From Liolophura sinensis (Eukaryota; Mollusca; Polyplacophora; Chitonida; Chitonidae): a stretch of 64,000 bases of DNA. Location of the stretch: contig NC_088305.1 of the NCBI RefSeq assembly GCF_032854445.1, positions 23,297,901 through 23,361,900 on the forward strand. Direction: 5' to 3'. The notes under the pieces were generated by a model that worked only from the letters and a program-made list of their open reading frames with translations, was not told the origin of the DNA and made no database searches. The first letter of the stretch is position 1, and each line of letters starts with the position of its first letter. Of this stretch, positions 22,691-32,147 are shown piece after piece. The position numbers and the translations under genes are program-made.

Positions 22691-23460
22691 CTAATATTTG
22701 TGTCACACAAATGTACTATGGAGAAAAGTAGGGGTCATCTCAGTGTACTATGGAGAAGAAAAAGGGGATATCGCAGTGTACTATGGAGAAAAGTAATGGA
22801 TTTTGCAGTGTACTATGGAGAAAAGTAGGGGATATCGCAGTGTACTATAGAGAAATGTAAGAGATATCGCAGTATACTATGGAGAAAAGTAGGGGTACCT
22901 CAGTGTTCCGTTGAGAAAAGTAAGGGATATCGCAGTGTACTATCTAGAAATGTTGGGGATATCGAGTGTACTATGGAGAAAAGTAAAGAGTATCGCAGTG
23001 CACCATGGAGAAAACTTAGGGAATGTCGCAGTGTACTATGGAGAAAAACAGGGGATATATCGCAGAGTACTATGGAGAAAATAGGGATATTGCAGTGTAC
23101 TATGAGGAAAAGCAGGGGATATCTCAGTGTACTATGGAGAAAAATAGGGGATATCTCAGAGTACTATGGAGAAATGTAGGAGATATCACAGTGCACTATG
23201 GAGAAAAGTAGGGGATATTGCAGTGTACTATGGAGAAATGTAGGGGATATTGCAGTGTACTGTGGGGAAAAATAGCGGATGTCGCAGTGTACTATGCAGA
23301 AAGTAGGGGATATCTGAGTGTTAAATGTAAAAAGAAGGGGATGTCGCAGTGTACTATGTAGCAAGGATGGGATATCGCAATATACAATGTAAAAAGGAGG
23401 GGGATATCGTGGTGTACTATGTAAAAAGGAGGGATATCGCAGTGTACTAATATTGCAGTG
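22690..23460 (+). repeat. 31-33-bp minisatellite, about 24 units
   Basis: Unit 'cagtgtactatggagaaaag' plus 'taggggatatcg', with starts at 22741, 22774 and 22806. The plus strand is purine-rich. Toward the right end units degenerate to 'atgtaaaaaggaggg'. Open frames on both strands reflect the repeat. Confidence 0.93.
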
Positions 23461-23472
23461 TAGTTTTGGGAC

Positions 23473-23724
23473 ACAACATGTCTTCATAATCACTAATTGC
23501 CATGCAGGCATTTTTCATGGCATGCACATATGTGGATCTGGTTTGAGTCGTTTTGCATGACATGCACATATGCAAATCTGGTTTGAGAAACTGGTGCATT
23601 GACAAATGTTCTTATTTAGTTATTAGGGAAAAACGCCGATATTTGACAAGTCACTGACGTGCTTTCCCCAATGTACACATATGAACACTTTCGATAATCA
23701 TAATAATAATAATTATTATTAATA

Positions 23725-23771
<47 letters not shown>

Positions 23772-23787
23772 TTTGAGTATGCAATAA

Positions 23788-23838
<51 letters not shown>

Positions 23839-24089
23839 CAACATGTCTTCATAATCACTAATTGCCATGCAGGCATTTTTCATGGCATGCACATATGTGG
23901 ATCTGGTTTGAGTCGTTTTGCATGACATGCACATATGCAAATCTGGTTTGAGAAACTGGTGCATTGACAAATGTTCTTATTTAGTTATTAGGGAAAAACG
24001 CCGATATTTGACAAGTCACTGACGTGCTTTCCCCAATGTACACATATGAACACTTTCGATAATCATAATAATAATAATTATTATTAATA

Positions 24090-24137
<48 letters not shown>

Positions 24138-24155
24138 GGTTTGAGTATGCAATAA

Positions 24156-24237
<82 letters not shown>
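23473..24237 (+). repeat. 365-bp tandem duplication with long (TA)n tracts
   Basis: The block beginning acaacatgtcttcataatc at 23473 recurs at 23838 (offset 365). The non-repetitive part is essentially unchanged: catgcaggcatt, then gacaagtcactgacg, then ataataataattattatt. Each copy ends in two (TA)n tracts separated by 'ggtttgagtatgcaataacc'. Near-identity implies a recent event. Confidence 0.95.
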
Positions 24238-24348
24238 TTATTGCATTGTATGGTCCTGTATGGACGAATCCTGGGTGCCGGAAAGGGACTCACAAGCTCG
24301 TCTCTTTCCTGGACTCATCCATACAGGACCATATAATCGAATAACCTA
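24230..24348. repeat. Inverted repeat (MITE-like hairpin)
   Basis: The left arm begins ataggttattgcattgtatg and the right arm is its approximate reverse complement, ending gaataacctat. Arms are about 40-50 bp around a short centre. It is inserted at the end of a (TA)n tract. The end motif aataacctat also appears inside both duplicated blocks at about 23785 and 24153. Confidence 0.8.
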
Positions 24349-24582
24349 TTTAATATACACCCACTTGTCAAAAAACTAAGTAAATAAACTCGAACGCTAA
24401 ACAAATTGGGTAAAACCGTGCTAATTATTTCATATCGCGTAACAATAGCCGATAGCCGGTTGCTGATGAATATGGAATACTGAATGGAGCACTTTCATTG
24501 GTTGGCGGAAAACTGGGTCAGGCGCACGTGGCCGAAGCGGTATTTTACAAACAGAAGTGTAAAGAAAAGGAATGCAGACGCT

Positions 24583-26549
24583 TCAGTGAAAATTAAAGGG
24601 GGGCCTCCGTGGCTCAGTCGGTTAGCGCGCTAGCGCAGCGTAATGACCCAGGAGCTTCTCACCAATGCGATCGATGTGAGTTCAAGTCCAGCTCATGCTG
24701 GCTTCCTCTCCGGCCGTAAGTGGGAAGGTCTGCCAGCAACCTGCGGATGGTCGTGGGTTTTCCCCGGGCTGTGCCCGGTTTCCACCCACCATAATGCTGG
24801 CCGCCGTCGTATAAGTGAAATATTCTTGAGTACGGCGTAAAACACCAATCAAAAAAAAAAAAAAAAAAAAAAAATGAAAATTAAAGGCGCAGCTATTGAA
24901 AACTGGGCCACCGAACAGACTAGTGTAATCTTTACAGGATGAGGACGAAAGAGAACTAGAGTTTGCTGACAAAGCTAGCTGATTATCTTTGGGATTCCAT
25001 GCGAAAGTTGATGGGATCGGAGTCGTGAAAACTTTATTTGTGTGCACTTGAACTGGCCGGCCAGGGAGTGAAAGCGCGGGAGATGGTTGACTGAAGGCGC
25101 GATTGCCCTGAAGTAAACTCGACATTTGCTTCTGCTCTACGTGATCTAATTTAGAATCATACTCCTGGATGCTAGCAAGGGATTTGTGTCCGGTGACCTG
25201 CATAATTTTATATGGAGCGACGCCAGATTTTACAAGGGTTTGGACGGTTGTTTTTCGGACCGAGTGATTAGTTTTCTGGCCTTTCATTCCAGCAGCCTCA
25301 GCTGCCCTCTTCATTAGCTCTCCCAAACGATGCTCTCCCATTGGAGTGGAGTAATACCACACAGCTGTATCAGGTTTGAGGCGACTTTCGGGAATTGGTG
25401 TGAGGTAGAACGGACTGTCCGGAGACACAGATTTTTCTGGACGAGCACGGACGAACATCTTGAAAAGAGCGACGGGACACCGACGGGCGTCTGTGTTTGG
25501 CTGGCCGTAGATGCGAGGGTTGGTCAGGCGGAGATCATTTCGTCCACTCCCGTCTCTCGTCGTCCTATCCCTTTCGGCCCATTCCAAAAATTCGCTTCCA
25601 TTCAGGGTTTCCTGATTCAGGATATCATCCTCAAACTTGAGTTTCCTGTGCTCTCCTCGTCCTCGGAATCCAAAAAATTTGCCAAAGAAATAAAAAACGG
25701 AGAACTGTACGCTGTGAGGTGTGTAGGGGCCGAGCTGTTTTGCCTGAAACAACTGCTCTTCTTCCTGCGGAGAAATGCCGTCTGCCGCATGGATTTTCCG
25801 GCCCATCCCCTGCTTCTTCAGGTCCATCTTCTTAGATGTCACCGCCTGGGTGGCCTCGTGAAACTCACGGGATCGAAGTGAGGTAGTGTACCCGGAATCT
25901 TTAAGATGTCTGCAGATGAAATATTTGAAAAATTTGTTAAAAGTAAGACAATTTTATGTATTTTTTTTTGATTAATTCATTAATTTATTTTTTTTTGCTT
26001 GTTTTTCACCGAGTAAGGAGGCCCATGTATGTTTTTGTTGGAAAGATTATCCAAAACAATTTAAAAATATTATTGTGTTCTAAACGGATGAGGTCATTGT
26101 TTCAGTCATTTAGAAAGGCGAAATAATTTTTTTTATTTTTTGACCGTCTGTTAACTGAAAGTAGGCTACCTCTCGATGCTATTTTTCATGGACTGGAGGG
26201 ATGCTGGTTCGTACTCTGACCCATCCTTCTTCCTGATTGAAATGAACATCTCAGCCAGATATTCGTTCAGATGATTTGGAGGAATAAACTCTATCAGTCT
26301 CTACTCCTACTTGTTTTGCCACAACCATCTCTGCACATTTTTAACATCGCAATTTGTGCTCACGACTGTGTTTTTCTTCTTTTGCGAATCAATAAAGGCA
26401 CTCACATCATTTACTACTTCATCTCTACTGGTACTTGGTGTTGCTTCTAAAATGTTGTCCAGCCCTGGGTCATCAAATGGATCAAGTAGCATGCAAATTT
26501 CAGCGTCGGTGAGATCAAAAGGGTCAGAATCTGATTGATCGGCAGCCAT
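24583..26549 (-). mobile_element. Crypton-type tyrosine-recombinase element (DUF3504-like), inactive copy
   Basis: Exon 1 runs from ATG 26547-26549 (MAADQSDSDPFDL...) to a donor at 26170 and contains EFIPPNHLNEYLAEMF and RKKDGSEYEPASLQS, the usual N-terminal part of Crypton/ZMYM-like proteins. Two in-frame TAG codons interrupt it just after RWLWQNK. Exon 2 starts at 25909 (RHLKDSGYTTSL), in phase across a 261-bp intron. It has the C-terminal catalytic layout: an Arg in NHSVRKTTVQ, TGHKS, and the Tyr of IQEYDS. The product's own end is FNSCAFNFH followed by TGA (24583-24585), now displaced by a SINE at 24600-24874. Family knowledge: Cryptons are DNA transposons moved by a tyrosine recombinase and also gave rise to host genes. 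The two stops argue this copy is inactive. Confidence 0.8.
24587..24887 (+). mobile_element. SINE-A copy inserted in the Crypton 3' end
   Basis: A full-length SINE-A at 24600-24874 with a 24-base pure poly(A) tail. It is flanked by a perfect 13-bp duplication (tgaaaattaaagg at 24587-24599 and 24875-24887). On the minus strand the Crypton frame now reads through the tail and the SINE for 60-70 extra codons to a stop at about 24682. It is among the least diverged copies in the window. Confidence 0.95.
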
Positions 26550-26607
26550 GCTTGTTGTGTGGTCTGCTTGTTGACAAACAAAAGTAGGCTGTACGTGTGA
26601 CGTCACA

Positions 26608-26648
26608 GTTACAACTGTCCAGTATATTAAAAGTATTGGACAGTTGTG
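26608..26648. repeat. Hairpin upstream of the Crypton ORF
   Basis: acaactgtccagta and tattggacagttgt pair with one mismatch around a 9-base loop (tattaaaag), about 60-100 bases 5' of the Crypton ATG. It could be a recombinase or promoter site of the element; this is an inference only. Confidence 0.6.
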
Positions 26649-26819
26649 TTTACTACTTAATATAGTAGGCGCTGGACACTTAGGTGTATATATATATATG
26701 TTCAGGGAAATGATCATCGAACAGTTTACAGGAAACAATTCGTTTAACGTATGGTTTCATTACCCTGTAATAGACGAATCTAACCAGAAATCTGATAAAC
26801 AGTGTAATTTACATGTATT

Positions 26820-27015
26820 TAATTGATGTTTTACACCGTACTCAAGTAAACGACGACGTCCAGCAGGCAAAGCAAGGAGGAAACCAGACAGAGCAAGGGG
26901 GAAACCAGACAGAGCCCGGGGGAAACCAGACAGAGCCCACAGGAGGCCAAACAGAGCCCGAAGGAGACGAGACAGACCCGTAAGGAGACCAGGCAGAGCC
27001 CTAAGGAAAACTCAC
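26820..27015 (-). repeat. Minisatellite grown from a SINE-A core
   Basis: The left end is SINE-A tail (gttttacaccgtactcaag). Instead of a single core it then has about six 20-22-bp units of the type 'gaaaccagacagagcccggg'. The parent SINE core already holds a near-duplicate, gaaaccgggcagagcccggg followed by gaaaccc, which explains how it could expand. Confidence 0.85.
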
Positions 27016-27371
27016 TACCAAACAGAGTAAATCCAGGCTTATCCCAAGCTGAGCTGCTCAGACGAGAGTTAATAATCATAACCTTGTTGTGAAGGCACAA
27101 GGTATAAAAAGGTATAAAAAATGAATGAATATTCTGTCAAAAAGCAGTGGTCACGTCTCACAAGTGATGTGATAACCTCCAACATGCCAATATCGCTCCT
27201 TCTCATCACACGACACATTCAGGCGGTTTGGAAACAGTAATTTCACTTCAAAAAGATTGCTATTGGACAAGTTTTTGTCATGAGAAAATCATTGAACTAT
27301 ATGGAAAGTAAGGCAGTACTCGCTCGAAGTGCCCACCGGTGGTGGCATTTACGAAAACTTTCATGTTCTTG

Positions 27372-27478
27372 ATTTGGAAGCCGTCATATAAATGAAATAT
27401 TCTCAAGTACGAGGTAAAACACCAGTCAAATAAATAAATCCTTCAAATTCAAGATCACCAAATAATAGACAAATAAAT
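27372..27478 (+). mobile_element. SINE-A 3' fragment with shared flank
   Basis: The 3' end of SINE-A (gccgtcatataaatgaaata to aaataaataaat) is followed by about 30 bases (cttcaaattcaagatcacca) that also follow the SINE at 19241-19508, then a second A-rich tail (aaataaataattaaaataaa). Confidence 0.75.
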
Positions 27479-27526
27479 AATTAAAATAAAGACATGCATG
27501 TATCGCACACAATGTTTGTAAAGATA

Positions 27527-27810
27527 TACATGTATCATTTATTTATTGATTGGTGTTTTACGCCGTACTCAAGAATATTTCACTTATACGACGGCGGTCA
27601 GCATTATGGTGGGTGGAAACCGGGCACAGCCCGGGGGAAACCCACGACCATCCGCAGGTTGCTGGCAGACCTTCCCACTTACGGCCGGAGAGGAAGCCAG
27701 CATGAGCTGGACTTGAACTCACAGCGACCGCATTGGTGAGAGGCTCCTGGGTCATTACGCTGCGCTAGCGCGCTAACCGTCTGAGCCACGGAGGCCCCTT
27801 ACATGTATCA
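27527..27810 (-). mobile_element. SINE-A copy, full length and well preserved
   Basis: The element at 27539-27798 is flanked by a perfect 12-bp duplication (tacatgtatcat). Head, B box (ggacttgaac on this strand), core and tail are all intact and near the window consensus. Confidence 0.95.
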
Positions 27811-27839
27811 TGCACGACATTTGTAAAGACATACACACC

Positions 27840-27906
27840 ATACTGCTAGACGGCGTCGTATAAATGAAATATTCTTGAGTACGGCGTAAAACACCAATCA
27901 AATAAA
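27840..27906 (+). mobile_element. SINE-A 3'-end fragment
   Basis: About 65 bases of SINE-A 3' end (gtcgtataaatgaaatattc to caatcaaataaat), followed by short duplicated segments (acgcaatgattgtaaagacat). Confidence 0.85.
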
Positions 27907-28076
27907 TACGCAATGATTGTAAAGACATACATGTATAATACGCAATGATTGTAAAGACATACATGTATAATACACAATGTTTGTAAAGACATAGGCATAC
28001 ATATATCATATACAATGTAACTAAGTAATACTCTATCACACTCATGTGTATTTAAGGTGAGTATATCTGTGCAAAC

Positions 28077-28380
28077 CAAAGTACATTTATTTATTTATTT
28101 ATTTATTTGATTTATTTTTACGCCATACTAAAATATATTTCACTTATACCACGGCGCACAGCACAATAGTCGGACGAAACCGGGCAGCGCCTGCGGGAAT
28201 CCCACGACCATTCACAGTTTGTTGACAGACTTTCCCACGTTCGGCCAGAGCGGAGGCCAGCATGAGCTGGACTTGAACTCACAGCCACCGCATTGGTGGT
28301 AGGTTCCTGGGTTATTGGGTCATTGTGCTGCGCTGGCGTGCTAATCCCGTCGGTCACGGAAGACTCAAGACAAAGTACAT
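28077..28380 (-). mobile_element. SINE-A copy, full length, diverged
   Basis: The element at 28087-28370 has a perfect 10-bp duplication (caaagtacat). The head region has a small internal duplication (gggttattgggtcatt). It is older than the copy at 27539. Confidence 0.9.
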
Positions 28381-29179
28381 GTTTGACTGACAAATTACAT
28401 GTGCATTGAACAGATGTAGATGTTATTACATTTAATGGTAAAACAACTTTCACGCGTTCTGGTAGATAATTATAATTAAAATGAATTTTTATATATTTAC
28501 ATAGGGAAAAATACAAGAAACTACAAAATTCAGCTGCACTGGCGTTTGTTAAATTAACGACATTTCCAGTCTAAGGTTAGCAACCGAATAATTTTGTAAA
28601 AAAGACAAAATATCGGGTAATACAAATTAAAAATACATCAGTGTTTCTAACATAAAACAAATCAAAATCCTTAATTTTGTAAAGTCTTTTATAGTATGTT
28701 TCTTTTTGCCGTAATCAGATTGGCTGAAAGTGGACTAAGAGACGGGATTACTCATGACAACGGTTGCATTACCGACCAGTAGAGATTGAGCCAATTCGCT
28801 GCAGTATGTCGATGATTTTGTGTTTAGTTTCAACTTTTCCGTAACTCCCTGCATCACATGTAACTGCTGGAGTTATCTCCCTTCATGCACTAAAGATTGT
28901 AAGGTGTCGATAGACCTTTTTTTTCGGATGCGTTTGATAAAGCCGGAAATGTCTTGCTGTACCTTTTGGGTCGTTTTACGCAATCTGCTTTCCTCGTTTC
29001 TAGGTAAATAGCAAAATAGCATCTCGTTATGACCATAAATAAACCCAGCAGTTTTGTTTTGTTGTGTTTAAACTTTATCATCCATAAAATAAATAGTACT
29101 AAAGGCCTTAGACGGGACCGAGGTCATGATATCGGGGATATCCAAAGAGGAAACTGGACAGATTATAACATAAAACACC

Positions 29180-29720
29180 ATGGTGGCAAGTAGTAAACAG
29201 CACAGATGCTAGGAGAAGGAAACCTGGCAAAGATCAGGAGGAAACCAGAGAGGTCCCATGAGGAAACCAGAGAGATCCCAGGTGGAAACTGTTAAGACCA
29301 CCGGTGGAAACCCGACGGAGGCCGAGTGTACACTGGTCTTAACCCAAGAGACAGACGAGAAGAGCACAGGAGTGAACAAGAACTTGGATTGTCCCAAGAG
29401 GAAACAGGAGATATCCATGGAAGAATTAAGACAGAGCTCAGAAGGATACCGGGACACGTCCAAAGATGAAACCAAACAGGGTCTAGGAGTGACTGGGACA
29501 AATCCAAAAGGAAAGAAAAGAGCGTCTAGGAGTAGCACGACTGATTACAAGAGGAAGCCAAACAGTGTTTAGGAGTGGATGGAGCACATCCCAAGAGGAA
29601 ACCAAAGTTTGGAACAGCCGGAACAGATCCCGAGAGGAAACCAACCAGAGTCTGGGAGTAACCGGGACAACTCCCATGAGGAATCGAACCCGAGGTTTAA
29701 AGTAATCGGGAATGATCTCA
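29180..29720 (+). repeat. Degenerate minisatellite, possibly SINE-core derived
   Basis: Repeated 'gaggaaaccagagag', 'gaggaaacc' and 'gggagtaaccgggac' motifs at roughly 20-30-bp spacing. Motifs resemble those at 26860-27010. Open frames on both strands (for example 29258-29572) are Lys/Glu/Gln-rich and without a domain, so they are not called as genes. Confidence 0.6.
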
Positions 29721-30124
29721 AGAGAAAATCAACAACAGATTCGGAAATTCTGCGCAGACCTCAACGTAGATAAAATCATGTTCGAACGCAAATCCCAAAT
29801 TTGAGACTTAATCATATGTAGTCATCTGGAATAAAATCTCGGTTTTACGAAGCACCTGCCACAGGCTCCTGTCCGCTTGATGTACATTCCTGTTTATTTG
29901 CATCACTGAAGAATTATATGAAAGACACCATATGTGACAATCATCTGGTCACACCAAAGTGACATCAGTCGAGCAGTCATTAGTCATTTTAGCTTAGTAA
30001 CAAGCCCATACTATATGTCGTTTATAGGGAATTTTGGTACACTGCTGTACGACGCCAGTGGGAACAGAAGACCTCCAAACATATGACCAACGTCCTCCTT
30101 CATACTAGACGTAATTGAGAAGAA

Positions 30125-30660
30125 AACATAAAAATGATGCCAAAATCAGCTGAAAGAAAACTTATTTGCAAGTACTGTCTTTAATATTCTCTTAGAGTTT
30201 TTCTTTCAGGAGAAAAAGGTATTTGAACAACTTTTTGTATGGCCACCTCTTGGTATATATCGTGTTTACACAATAGTGTTCTAAATAAGGATGTGATGCA
30301 TGTCTAATAAATTTATTTGAATGTAAATTTGTTGTTCACACCCAAACACATGCATTTAATCTGAATTATGATATTTATGAATACATTGAAAACATGAATA
30401 TGTTGAACACATTTGTTTACTAAAAAGGTCAAATTCTAGCGCAAATATATTTATTAAACATGTGTTGAATGTTACATGTTCATTTATAACATTATTACGC
30501 AAAGACAATACATACCAAGAGGTGGTCCCAAATACAAGAATTATATTTAAGTGTCTTTTTCTCGTAAAGGAAAAGCGAAGAAAGTATTAAAGACCACAAT
30601 TAGCTTTTCTCACTCTTTCAGCTGAACTTTGTGTAATTTTTACAGAGCTGAGATCCATTG
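30125..30660. repeat. Fold-back element, copy 1
   Basis: Two arms of about 230 bp are imperfect reverse complements. The left arm has tcagctgaaag, then gtctttaatatt, then ccacctcttggtat; the right arm carries the same motifs inverted. A related copy in the same orientation lies at 34875-35440. No ORF is present, which fits a non-autonomous inverted-repeat element. Confidence 0.8.
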
Positions 30661-32147
30661 GCAAGGTTCCTTTCTACATATTCTGAAAGCTAATCTGGAA
30701 AGAATAAAGTATATGTCAGACTGAATGTTAACAAAAAAACGCATTCAATGCGACTGTGACTTGAACAGTTTATTAAAATTTTAACAAAATAAGTTATACA
30801 AAACTATAGACGAAACCTTTGTACAATGCCATCAACAATTTCCCCCACGAAGTGCACTATCGGTGTGGATTTATTGGCTGCAATAAAAGTCAGCCATCTT
30901 GAATAAAGTAAAATATTTTTTAAAATCTACATATACATATCCCGGTGTCTGAGTGAGTGGCACGTGAACATCAAACTACATAAATTGCCCCTAGGAGTAG
31001 TTAGGAGTTATCACATATAGATATTTATAATATGCTGTGAAATATAGTTACTACTACCCCCTGATCGCTCAAAGTGATACGGTGCACACGTAAAATGTAC
31101 AATAGTTACTTTTAACCAGAAGCCAGAGAGTTATCAAACGTAGTTACCCTAATTTTTCTAAGATTTGGGACAGATATTGGTAGTGTTGAAAACAGAATAT
31201 TACATTTCTGTACCAGCCTATTGGAAAGGTAAAGATAGGAGTATGTTGTTCATTAGATGATCTAACCATGTGAGAAAAAAGAACTCAATACTGATGCTAG
31301 AATTACATATATATTTGCTAAAATGAGCAGACCAGGTGTCCCAAATTTTAGAGGAAACAGGACGCTGCTAACGTGTGGCCAGATACCCTTATTGGATGTA
31401 GCTACATTTAACGTGTGGGCCCTGACAGTTATAAGATGAAACCATTTCTAACCCCTGCACACTGAAAGTTATTAGATGCGGTAAACTATCACTGTAAAAT
31501 CTGTCAAGATCAAAGCTTTAGTACTTCACAACCCATAGGCAACTTGAACAATCTATTTATATAATGCGTTATACATTATCCCTGTTGAAAACTAGCTCAT
31601 TCATTTATTTGCAGATGGAAATATTTACAATAATATTAACGAAAAGTCATTCGTAGTTTGCTTTTGGGCCATGTAATCCCTTTTGCACACTCAGCACACA
31701 GTATCGAAATGCTCATCTGATGGCTTTATGCTACAGTATTTTACATATTGTTAAAGGTTTCTTGGTGAGAAATGGTGACACTGAACTGGATCCTGAGTCT
31801 AAATGGCACACATGCACATGGGTGTAAAGTGACACGACACGCGTGGTTCCCTGATGTTAGATTGTGATTCATGTGAACCACATGGTTGCTTAACGAGCTT
31901 CACTATACAGAAGGTGCACCACATTTACAGAGAAACTAGAGTCACCCCACGGTGTGGAACCTACTCGAGAAATACCTGAGGTCTTTGTGGAACCGAGGGT
32001 AGACAAAAAATCAACTTTGTCTCTGCGATATTACAGATTGCTAAGTTGGAGCCGACAAACCCGATGTTATCTCCTCTGGCTGATGTAGTGATACTGCTCA
32101 AATCAGGGTATTTTTTGTCTTTCGTGAGAAATGAACTACGCTACCCA
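30661..32147 (-). other. Probable 3' UTR and downstream flank of the ASB gene
   Basis: No coding signal. On the minus strand AATAAA hexamers occur at 31604-31609 and again near 30769 and 30868, so the 3' untranslated region may be about 0.5 or 1.3 kb. Confidence 0.45.

Noticed and set aside
23616-24293. Minus-strand ORFs with long Ile-Tyr runs
   Set aside because: They come from (TA)n tracts and start in the duplicated block; no gene is supported.
24682-25842. A single 386-residue protein as read from the open frame
   Set aside because: The last part is SINE sequence and the start lies inside the Crypton second exon, so the frame is a chimera rather than a gene.
29258-29572. 104-codon plus-strand ORF rich in Lys, Glu and Thr
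   Set aside because: It overlies degenerate tandem repeat and has a matching open frame on the opposite strand and no domain.
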